A stretch of 5,105 bases of DNA, from assembly GCA_009785875.1 (NCBI GenBank), contig WQUF01000214.1, forward strand, positions 1-5,105, read 5' to 3'. The notes beneath the pieces were generated by a model, which was not told the origin of the DNA, made no database searches, and was given only the letters and a program-made list of their open reading frames with translations. Positions 1 to 5,105 of this stretch are shown one piece after another. Source of the DNA: Oscillospiraceae bacterium. Its GTDB lineage: Bacteria > Bacillota > Clostridia > Clostridiales > Clostridiaceae. Each line of letters begins with the position of its first letter. Within the stretch, counting starts at the first letter, position 1. The translations under genes and the position numbers were made by a program.

Positions 1-344
1 AAAAGGAAGAAAATTCTAAAGAGATTTCAATGGAAGTAAAGACTATAGAAAGCTGTGGCATTTATTCTTTGATTGAAATCAAGCTAATTACAGGTAGGAG
101 CCACCAAATAAGAGCTCATTTAAATAAACTCGGCAATAATATAGTCGGGGATACTAAATATGGGGATAAAAAAGTAAATGATTTTTTTATGAAAAAATAT
201 GGATTAAAATATCAGTATCTTTATGCTTATAAATATGTTCTTAAAGATCCAAGGAATGAACTGTCTTATTTAAAAAATAAAATTATAACAGCAGGGCTTC
301 CACCAATTTTTAAAAAAATTAAAGCTGATGTATTTAAATTTTGA
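1..344 (+). CDS. RluA-family pseudouridine synthase, C-terminal part (5' end outside window)
   Basis: The reading frame is open from the left edge (first full codon at base 3) to a TGA at 342-344, giving 113 visible residues, so the ATG at base 30 is internal and not the start. Bases 93-116 encode GRSHQIRA, matching the GRxHQIRxH motif of the RluA/RluC/RluD family, followed by GDTKYG and a YLYAYKY stretch where family members usually have LHAxxL. These enzymes convert specific uridines in 23S rRNA (some members also tRNA) to pseudouridine in the cytoplasm. The catalytic aspartate (HRLDxxTSG motif) and any N-terminal S4 domain lie upstream of the window, so activity and target site cannot be judged. 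The C-terminus looks natural: it ends shortly after a GLPPIF segment, and the stop codon overlaps the next gene's ribosome site. The family assignment is secure; the exact subfamily is not. Confidence 0.93.
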   Translation, partial: KEENSKEISMEVKTIESCGIYSLIEIKLITGRSHQIRAHLNKLGNNIVGDTKYGDKKVNDFFMKKYGLKYQYLYAYKYVLKDPRNELSYLKNKIITAGLPPIFKKIKADVFKF

Positions 345-348
345 GGTG
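343..348 (+). promoter_or_regulatory. Ribosome binding site of the flippase gene, overlapping the upstream stop
   Basis: GAGGTG at 343-348 lies five bases before the ATG at 354 and shares two bases with the TGA stop of the pseudouridine synthase. This fixes ATG 354 as the start rather than the next in-frame ATG at 369. It suggests translational coupling: ribosomes finishing the first gene would clear or reload at this site. Confidence 0.8.
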
Positions 349-353
349 CTTAA

Positions 354-1976
354 ATGGAAAAGCAATCTATGACAAAAGGTTTTGCTATATTGTCTATATC
401 TGTACTATTTTCGAAAGTATTATCCATCGCTTATAATCCTATTTTAAATCATATAATAGGTGAAGCTGCAATGGGTGTATATTATGCGACTTATCAAGTT
501 TTTGCTTTTGTTTTTATAGTAGTCAGTGCAGGAATACCTGTTGCAATTTCTAAAATGGTAGCTCAATTCAATGCTACAAATTCTGCAAGAGAAGTTAGAA
601 GCACATTTAAGATTGCAAGAAACTTTATGCTAATAATTTCTGTTTTCTTAACTTTATTGCTCATCATATTTTGTCATCAAATTGCTGGGTTTATGGGATT
701 TAAAGATGCTGCCATTCCTATCGCAATAATAGCTCCTTGTATATTTTTCGCATCCCTCAGCTATGCTTATAGAGCATATTTTCAAGGTATGAACAACATG
801 GTTCCAACAGCGATTTCCGGCTTTTTAGAGCAATTATTAAATGTAACATTGTCGCTTTTTGCTGCTTTTATTTTAATCAGATTTGGACTCATCTGGGGTG
901 TGGTTGGAGGTACAGTAGGTACAACTATCGGTGCGATTTTTTCGCTTCTTTATTTGATTTATAAAAAGAAAACCTTAAAGAATAATTCAAATATAAAAAA
1001 AGAAGCAGTTAGAGTGAGACAACAGAAGATCAAATATCGCAGAATATTTTCAAGGATAATAAGAATTGCAGTGCCTCTGATAATTTGCATGGGTATAACA
1101 AATTTTGGAGACTTTATCTTGGATAGTCATAATATATCAGGAAGGCTTTTGGAATCTGGGTTTAAAGATCAAGAAATACAAACCTTCTATGGTAATTATG
1201 GTAAAACCAATCAGTTTATAAATGTTCCTGTAGCACTTATCACAAACTTAAATTACTCTGCACTTCCAGCTTTTAGTGCTTCCTTTGCTTTAAAAAAGTA
1301 TAAAGAAGCAAATGAGAAAATAAAATATACATATAAACTTTCTTTTTTAGTAGTAATACCATTTGCAATTGCTTTTTCAGTTTTAGCAAAGCCAATATTT
1401 GAATTTATGAATTATGATATGTATATGCTTCTCACGTTTGGAGCATATAACTTAATTTTTATGGCACTAATACAGCTTCAAATAGCGATACTTCAAAGCA
1501 TAGGAAAATTGTATCAGCTCACTGCATTTGCAATAGCTGGATTTGTATCTAAATATATCATAAGTTTTATATTGGTAGGGAATAGTTCTTTAAATATATA
1601 TGGGGCACTAATAGGTTTGGCAGTAGGTAATATCATCGTCTTTTCATTAAATCAGACATATTTAAGAAAGACTTTAAAAATGAAGTTTTCCTTATTAGCT
1701 TTAGCTATAAAGCCATTGATATCCAGTTTACTTATGGGAATCGTAGCATTTTTAACAAATATGCTGCTCCGTGAAATTTTAGCTGAAATTGGAGCTGGAA
1801 ATTTCGTAAGCAATGCAATTTCTTTAATTATGACCACAGTTATATCAATAACTATATATGTAGCAATGATGTATGTAATCGGTGGATTTGAGAAAGATGA
1901 TTTAGATCTACTTCCTAGAAGATTAGTGAGCAAGATACCCAATAAGATATTAAATAGGATAAAAGCAGAAGCATAA
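354..1976 (+). CDS. SpoVB/MurJ-like (YtgP-like) lipid flippase of the MOP superfamily
   Basis: This 540-residue protein is almost entirely hydrophobic segments separated by short basic loops. About 14 membrane spans are expected, for example near residues 10-30, 45-65, 90-110, 120-138, 160-180, 185-203, 235-255, 330-350, 360-382, 390-408, 415-432, 448-470 and 487-510. Family signatures visible are the N-terminal KQSxxKG plus first span, AGIPVAISKMVAQ (59-71), YFQGMNNMVPTAISGFLEQ (142-160), a central YGNYGKTNQFINVP (279-292) and a C-terminal LLPRRL. The length matches Bacillus SpoVB and YtgP (MurJ), about 520-545 residues. Such proteins move lipid-linked sugar precursors, lipid II in the case of MurJ, across the cytoplasmic membrane for cell-wall or spore-cortex synthesis. 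The sequence alone does not separate a vegetative MurJ from SpoVB or a polysaccharide exporter. The start is set by GAGGTG at 343-348. It is probably co-transcribed with the upstream pseudouridine synthase and ends at the terminator at 1975-2012. The first span carries Lys21 where relatives have Arg. Confidence 0.9.
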   Translation: MEKQSMTKGFAILSISVLFSKVLSIAYNPILNHIIGEAAMGVYYATYQVFAFVFIVVSAGIPVAISKMVAQFNATNSAREVRSTFKIARNFMLIISVFLTLLLIIFCHQIAGFMGFKDAAIPIAIIAPCIFFASLSYAYRAYFQGMNNMVPTAISGFLEQLLNVTLSLFAAFILIRFGLIWGVVGGTVGTTIGAIFSLLYLIYKKKTLKNNSNIKKEAVRVRQQKIKYRRIFSRIIRIAVPLIICMGITNFGDFILDSHNISGRLLESGFKDQEIQTFYGNYGKTNQFINVPVALITNLNYSALPAFSASFALKKYKEANEKIKYTYKLSFLVVIPFAIAFSVLAKPIFEFMNYDMYMLLTFGAYNLIFMALIQLQIAILQSIGKLYQLTAFAIAGFVSKYIISFILVGNSSLNIYGALIGLAVGNIIVFSLNQTYLRKTLKMKFSLLALAIKPLISSLLMGIVAFLTNMLLREILAEIGAGNFVSNAISLIMTTVISITIYVAMMYVIGGFEKDDLDLLPRRLVSKIPNKILNRIKAEA

Positions 1977-2012
1977 AGGGCTAAAGTGATTATTTTACTA
2001 TAGTCCTTTTTT
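1975..2012 (+). terminator. Intrinsic terminator between convergent genes (likely bidirectional)
   Basis: An outer stem pairs 1975-1983 (AAAGGGCTA, starting in the flippase stop codon) with 2001-2009, with one G-T pair. After a single A-A mismatch, an inner stem pairs 1985-1989 (AGTGA) with 1995-1999 (TTACT), again with one G-T pair, around the loop TTATT (1990-1994). On the + strand the hairpin runs directly into six T's (2007-2012), a good rho-independent terminator for the flippase unit. Read on the - strand it ends in CCCTTTATG, a poor T-run, so termination of ygiQ here would be weaker. The ygiQ stop codon (1998-2000) is inside the hairpin. Confidence 0.8.
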
Positions 2013-3740
2013 ATAAGCTTCTTTTGCTAATTTTTTATTTGACTTTAAATCAGCTTGAAGAAGAGCACGTTGCAAAGCTTTTTCTTTATCTTTCGGTACA
2101 TATACAGGCTTATCGGTAAATGGATCAAGACCAGTATAGTACATGCATGTAGCTAAGCTTCCTGGAGTTGGATAAAAATCTTGAACCTGCTCTGGAGTGT
2201 AATTCAAGGTTTTAATGAATTCTGCAAGCTCTTTAGCATCGTTTAAAGTGGATCCAGGGTGGCTTGACATTAAGTATGGTACTAAATATTGCTTTTTATT
2301 TAGACTTTTATTTATTTCATGGTATTTCTTTGTAAATTTATCGTACACTTCTTTTCCTGGCTTTCCCATGACCTTAAGCACATTTTTAGAAATATGCTCA
2401 GGAGCTACTTTTAATTGACCACTGATGTGATGCTCACAGAGATCTTTAAAAAAAGCATCATTTTTATCGTAAATTAAATAATCGTACCTTATTCCAGATC
2501 TTATAAAGACTTTTTTAACTCTTGGAAGTTTTCTCATCTTTCTTAAGATATTTAAGTAATCCATGTGATCTACGATTAAATTTTTACAAGGTACAGGATT
2601 TAAGCAATTTTTATCCTTGCACATACCATGAACCTCTTGAAATTTGCAGGATTTATTTCTAAAATTTGCTGTAGGACCTCCAACATCGTGGATATAACCC
2701 TTAAAATCATCTAATTTTGTAAGGAGTATAGCTTCATCTAAAAGAGATCTCTCGCTCCTATTTTGAATAACCCTTCCTTGATGAAAAGTTATAGCGCAAA
2801 ATGCACAGGATCCAAAGCACCCTCTGTGGTCAAGGATTGAAAATTTTACTTCTTTTATAGCAGGAACTCCAGATAAAGGCTCGTAAATTGGATGATAATC
2901 TCTCATAAATGGTATCTCATATATTTTATCCATTTCCTCTTGAGAAAGTGAACCTTGAGGAGGATTTTGCACTATAAATTTATCTCCATGTTTCTGCAAA
3001 ATTCCCTTTCCGTTTACAGGATCCTGTTCCCTATATTGAAGCATAAAGGATTTTGCATAAGCTTTTTTATCTTTAACACATTCTTCATAGGATGGGATTT
3101 TTATAAAGTCTTTTACCTCATAAGAAGATAAACAGACAGTTCCCTTTATAGAATGGATGGACTTAATATCTATACCTTGCTTTAATAAATTTGCAATTTC
3201 AATTATAGCCTTTTCACCCATTCCATATACAAGCAGATCAGCTTTTGAGTCTAAAAGAATGCTCCTCCTGATCTTATCCTCCCAATAATCATAATGGGCA
3301 AAGCGTCTAAGGCTTGCTTCGATGCCACCTATGATTATAGGAACATTTTTAAAATTCTCTCTTATTTTATTGCAGTATACTATTACAGCTCTATCTGGTC
3401 TTGAATTTGAAGAGTTAACAGGGGAATACACATCTTCCTTTCTTCTCTTTTTCGATACATAATAATTATTTACCATAGAATCGATATTTCCAGAAGACAC
3501 TAAAAAGGAAAGCTTCGGCCTGCCTAATTTTATAAAATTTAAATTTGAATTCCAATTTGGCTGAGCTATTATCCCTACAGTAAAACCACGAGATTCTAAA
3601 ACCCTTCCAATTAACGATGTGCCAAAGGAAGGATGATCCACATAAGCATCTCCTGTAACGATGATAAAATCTAATTGATCTATCTTTAGCTTTTTTAAAT
3701 CCTCTTGTGAAATAGGTAAAAAGTTCTTAGCAAGTTTCAT
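1998..3740 (-). CDS. ygiQ: YgiQ-family (UPF0313) radical SAM protein, short C-terminal form
   Basis: This 580-residue soluble protein matches the YgiQ family from end to end. The N-terminal domain has GDAYVDHPSFG (30-40) and GGIEASLRRF (138-147). The radical SAM core begins at DHRGCFGSCAFCA, with Cys308, Cys312 and Cys315 forming the CxxxCxxC motif that binds the 4Fe-4S cluster and S-adenosylmethionine. DVGGPTANF follows (352-360). A second group, Cys365, Cys374, Cys379 and Cys385, comes next, then SGIRYDY (415-421), KVAPEH (444-449), PYLMSSHPG (488-496), DFYPTPGS (521-528) and YYTGLDPF (534-541). The reaction and substrate are not established for the family. The protein stops about 20 residues after LQRALLQ (556-562), earlier than E. 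coli YgiQ, which has a further C-terminal domain. ATG 3740 is chosen because AAAGGA at 3749-3754 lies eight bases upstream. The gene follows the lipoprotein gene by 24 bases with no terminator between them, so they are probably one operon. Family assignment is very sure; function is unknown. Confidence 0.95.
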   Translation of the reverse strand: MKLAKNFLPISQEDLKKLKIDQLDFIIVTGDAYVDHPSFGTSLIGRVLESRGFTVGIIAQPNWNSNLNFIKLGRPKLSFLVSSGNIDSMVNNYYVSKKRRKEDVYSPVNSSNSRPDRAVIVYCNKIRENFKNVPIIIGGIEASLRRFAHYDYWEDKIRRSILLDSKADLLVYGMGEKAIIEIANLLKQGIDIKSIHSIKGTVCLSSYEVKDFIKIPSYEECVKDKKAYAKSFMLQYREQDPVNGKGILQKHGDKFIVQNPPQGSLSQEEMDKIYEIPFMRDYHPIYEPLSGVPAIKEVKFSILDHRGCFGSCAFCAITFHQGRVIQNRSERSLLDEAILLTKLDDFKGYIHDVGGPTANFRNKSCKFQEVHGMCKDKNCLNPVPCKNLIVDHMDYLNILRKMRKLPRVKKVFIRSGIRYDYLIYDKNDAFFKDLCEHHISGQLKVAPEHISKNVLKVMGKPGKEVYDKFTKKYHEINKSLNKKQYLVPYLMSSHPGSTLNDAKELAEFIKTLNYTPEQVQDFYPTPGSLATCMYYTGLDPFTDKPVYVPKDKEKALQRALLQADLKSNKKLAKEAYKKGL

Positions 3741-3764
3741 CGATTTAGTCCTTTAAAATATACT

Positions 3765-4223
3765 CTAATTTGATACAATTTCTACTCCTTTTTCTTGCAA
3801 TTCGTCTAAATTTGACACATTCAATATGACTGATTTAGTCCCATTTGTTGTAATTGGCTCAATAAACCCGTAAACTTTGATCCAATTACCAGCACTTGGG
3901 AAATCACCATTATAATTAATTTCAAATCCAACAGATGCCAAAGTTCCTGAACTGTTTTGTGGCACATAATGTCTTGTTACATAATGATGTACTGTGCCAC
4001 TTATGGTAGCTTCATTGTACATACCTTGTACCACAATTAATTTATCTTTATAATTGTCTGGATTTTTATATATATCATTGCATTGAGTAATAAAAGTATT
4101 GTCCTGTATTTGGATGGATTCAGCACTTTTAACAGTCTTATTTCCATTTGAATTTTGTTTTTTAGAACATCCAGGCATTAAAATAACAACAAAACACAAA
4201 AGAATAGCCAGTACCTTTTTCAT
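3765..4223 (-). CDS. Small lipoprotein with a predicted OB-fold-like domain (resembles YcgQ/DUF1980 C-terminus)
   Basis: This 152-residue protein begins MKK, followed by a hydrophobic stretch (4-17) and LMPGC, giving a signal-peptidase II lipobox with Cys19 as the lipidated residue. Met at -3 and Pro at -2 make the box slightly atypical. A polar linker (20-45) leads to one domain with two recognisable stretches: CNDIYKNPDNYKDKLIVVQG (residues 48-67) and NWIKVYGFIEP (112-122), then a TNGTKSVILNVSNLDEL tail. From memory, these resemble the C-terminal half of TIGR03943/DUF1980 (YcgQ) proteins, which have the pattern 'NPxxYxGKxVxxxGfv ... WVkVxGxie', a beta-barrel-like fold. The paired cysteines usual in that domain are absent. 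The expected location is the outer face of the membrane; function is unknown. ATG 4223 is supported by AAAGGGG at 4231-4237, seven bases upstream. It is the first gene of a probable operon with ygiQ, driven by the promoter at 4318-4346. Lipoprotein call strong; domain call moderate. Confidence 0.85.
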   Translation of the reverse strand: MKKVLAILLCFVVILMPGCSKKQNSNGNKTVKSAESIQIQDNTFITQCNDIYKNPDNYKDKLIVVQGMYNEATISGTVHHYVTRHYVPQNSSGTLASVGFEINYNGDFPSAGNWIKVYGFIEPITTNGTKSVILNVSNLDELQEKGVEIVSN

Positions 4224-4311
4224 TTTTAGACCCCTTTACTATATAATGGTTTGATTTAAATATTTTACATAAAAATGGTTTATTTTGCTTTTTATATCTT
4301 AAAATAATAAC
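4224..4311 (-). promoter_or_regulatory. Leader region of the lipoprotein-ygiQ operon
   Basis: If transcription starts about seven bases past the -10 box, the mRNA carries an untranslated leader of roughly 88 bases. It is AT-rich and ends in the ribosome site AAAGGGG (4231-4237). I see no riboswitch core, T-box or terminator hairpin in it, so there is no sign of leader-based control. An 80-codon frame running through here (4162-4404) is a shadow of the lipoprotein gene and its promoter. Confidence 0.45.
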
Positions 4312-4317
4312 AAATTT

Positions 4318-4346
4318 ATTATAAATGATAAATAAATATAAGTCAA
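4318..4346 (-). promoter_or_regulatory. Sigma-A type promoter of the lipoprotein-ygiQ operon
   Basis: On the - strand, TTGACT (4346 to 4341) is followed by a 17-base spacer and a perfect TATAAT (4323 to 4318). This is a near-consensus vegetative promoter at optimal spacing, pointing at the lipoprotein start 88 or so bases downstream. AT-rich DNA yields many TATAAT matches by chance, but an 11 of 12 match with exact spacing just upstream of an operon is convincing. No operator-like repeat overlaps it, so constitutive expression is the simplest reading. Confidence 0.75.
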
Positions 4347-4416
4347 TGAATACTAGAGTAAAAAAAAATATGAAAATTAGTATAAATATGTAATGAATTA
4401 ACATAATTTAAGCATT

Positions 4417-4493
4417 AAAAAAAGTGCATTAGGAACCACTATATAGAAATGAGAGGTCCTTTGGCAAAGGTAGTATTTTTTAATAATAGTACA
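4417..4493 (-). ncRNA. Candidate small RNA or structured element (tentative)
   Basis: A stretch richer in G and C stands out within very AT-rich intergenic DNA. Two hairpins can form but compete for the same CCT (4458-4460): CCTTT (4458-4462) with AAAGG (4466-4470) around GGC, or AGGAACC (4431-4437) with GGTCCT (4455-4460) with one bulged base. On the - strand the block ends CAC plus seven T's (4423 to 4417), preceded by a weak AGTG/CACT stem. A possible extended -10 promoter (4500-4528) would start transcription near 4493. A leftward transcript of about 77 bases is therefore possible. Alternatives are the 3' end or terminator of the transporter mRNA, or a decayed gene or repeat. No known RNA family was recognised. 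Confidence 0.25.
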
Positions 4494-4503
4494 GCTATTA
4501 TTA
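4481..4503. repeat. Perfect 9-bp inverted repeat with 5-base loop
   Basis: TAATAATAG (4481-4489) and CTATTATTA (4495-4503) are exact inverted copies around TACAG. No T-run follows on the - strand, so it is not a normal terminator for the transporter gene. Its right arm overlaps the candidate -10 box at 4500-4505, which would suit an operator, but the low complexity means chance is a real possibility. Confidence 0.5.
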
Positions 4504-4528
4504 TAGCAGAAATTTTTATTTATATAAA
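4500..4528 (-). promoter_or_regulatory. Possible extended -10 promoter, leftward
   Basis: The - strand reads TGCTATAAT (4508 to 4500), a perfect -10 with the extended TGn element, 17 bases after TTTATA (4528 to 4523), a 4 of 6 match to the -35 consensus. It would transcribe the structured block at 4417-4493 and could continue toward the lipoprotein operon. Perfect TATAAT strings are common in such AT-rich DNA, so this is a candidate only. Confidence 0.35.
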
Positions 4529-4574
4529 GTGATTTATAAAAAATTTATCAATTTATCAATGCTTAACAATTTTT

Positions 4575-5105
4575 CTATTCATTTTTTGAAGAAATTACAA
4601 CATAAATTAAAAATATAAGAGCAATCAAGCTTAAGATTATGCATATAAATAGCATAGACTTAAGTGAATAGTAATTGATTATTAATCCTCCGAATAGGTT
4701 CCCTAAAACTCCACTAAGGCCGATGCCAAAAGATTCTACAAAGCTTTGAGCTGTTGCCTTTAATTCTTTTGGGGAGTGTTTATCTACGTAATGCCTCATA
4801 TTTGGGAAATAAATAGCATAGGTTATAGATTGAAATATATAAATTAATATCAAACTCGTAATATTTGGAGCTAAGTAAATTAAAATCATCCTTATGAGGT
4901 AGTTAAAAGAAGCGAACAGCATTAAATATTTTGATTTAAATTTTCTTATTAAAACTGGGAAGAGCATCAAAGCAGGTATTTCTACGATTGCTTGAACAAA
5001 ATAAACTATTCCTTGATCTTTCGTGCCTCCTCCTAAATATTTAACTATATAAAATAGATAAGTGTTTATAGCATTAGATGGTAAAAATATTAAGAATGTT
5101 ACAAT
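4575..5105 (-). CDS. Major facilitator superfamily transporter, C-terminal half (5' end outside window)
   Basis: The frame is open from the right edge to a TAG at 4575-4577, giving 176 visible residues. Codons continue without a stop upstream of the TTG/ATG near 4970, so those are internal and not starts. Six hydrophobic spans are visible at about residues 1-22, 31-52, 58-78, 80-100, 117-140 and 146-168, matching spans 7-12 of a roughly 400-residue, 12-span permease. Typical features are the conserved Glu in the span-8 stretch FVQAIVEIPALMLFP, a basic loop RKFKSKYL after it, and the span-11 pattern AQSFVESFGIGLSGVLGNLFGG. The pattern recalls the MFS_1-like group (LacY/nucleoside permease or sugar efflux relatives). 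The substrate cannot be inferred, since the N-terminal half is missing and no pathway gene adjoins it. It is separated from the lipoprotein operon by about 350 bases and probably belongs to another transcript. No clear terminator follows the stop. Confidence 0.88.
   Translation of the reverse strand: MVTFLIFLPSNAINTYLFYIVKYLGGGTKDQGIVYFVQAIVEIPALMLFPVLIRKFKSKYLMLFASFNYLIRMILIYLAPNITSLILIYIFQSITYAIYFPNMRHYVDKHSPKELKATAQSFVESFGIGLSGVLGNLFGGLIINYYSLKSMLFICIILSLIALIFLIYVVISSKNE

Noticed and set aside
1652..1942. 96-codon open frame on the - strand inside the flippase gene
   Set aside because: It is antisense to a clearly coding region, has no recognisable protein family and no separate expression signal.
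2215..2418. 67-codon open frame on the + strand inside ygiQ
   Set aside because: It is antisense to the conserved C-terminal part of ygiQ; nothing supports translation.
4219..4247. Possible + strand TATAAT at 4242-4247 as a rightward promoter
   Set aside because: The matching -35 position reads TTCATT, a poor match, and no rightward gene lies downstream. The site overlaps the lipoprotein ribosome-site region.
4224..4311. Riboswitch in the lipoprotein leader
   Set aside because: No conserved aptamer core or terminator hairpin could be seen; the region is plain AT-rich sequence.
4162..4404. 80-codon open frame on the - strand overlapping the lipoprotein start
   Set aside because: It overlaps the lipoprotein signal peptide in another frame, spans the near-consensus promoter and has a composition typical of translated AT-rich noncoding DNA.
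4543..4558. Two tandem copies of ATTTATCA
   Set aside because: Only two copies of a low-complexity AT-rich word; expected by chance and not a CRISPR or iteron array.

Overview
The window looks like ordinary chromosome from a low-GC Gram-positive bacterium, most likely Clostridium or a close relative. The evidence is strongly AT-rich coding and intergenic DNA, AT-ending codons, strong AGGAGG-like ribosome sites, a SpoVB/MurJ-type flippase and a lipoprotein with a Firmicute-style signal peptide. No mobile element, CRISPR array, phage gene, rRNA or tRNA is visible.

Layout. Positions 1-344 hold the 3' end of an RluA-family pseudouridine synthase gene on the + strand; its N-terminal part lies outside the window. 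It is followed nine bases later, probably in the same transcript, by a 540-residue multi-spanning lipid flippase of the MOP superfamily (354-1976). This rightward unit ends in a good hairpin plus T-run terminator (1975-2012). A leftward unit converges on the same point. It starts at a near-consensus vegetative promoter (4318-4346), encodes a small lipoprotein (3765-4223), and 24 bases later a YgiQ-family radical SAM protein (1998-3740), whose stop codon lies inside the shared terminator hairpin. Positions 4224-4574 carry no convincing protein gene. They contain the promoter and leader of the lipoprotein operon, a GC-richer block with competing hairpins, a perfect 9-bp inverted repeat and a possible second leftward promoter. 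The right edge (4575-5105) holds the C-terminal half of a major facilitator transporter gene on the - strand.

How the parts relate. The + strand pair joins an RNA modification enzyme to a membrane lipid flippase, a housekeeping arrangement with no obvious shared pathway. The lipoprotein and YgiQ appear co-transcribed, which is the more curious pairing because neither has a settled function. I see no evidence of an exciting new multi-gene system here. The points most worth a second look are the short C-terminus of YgiQ, the lipoprotein/YgiQ pairing, and the structured block at 4417-4505, which might encode a small RNA.
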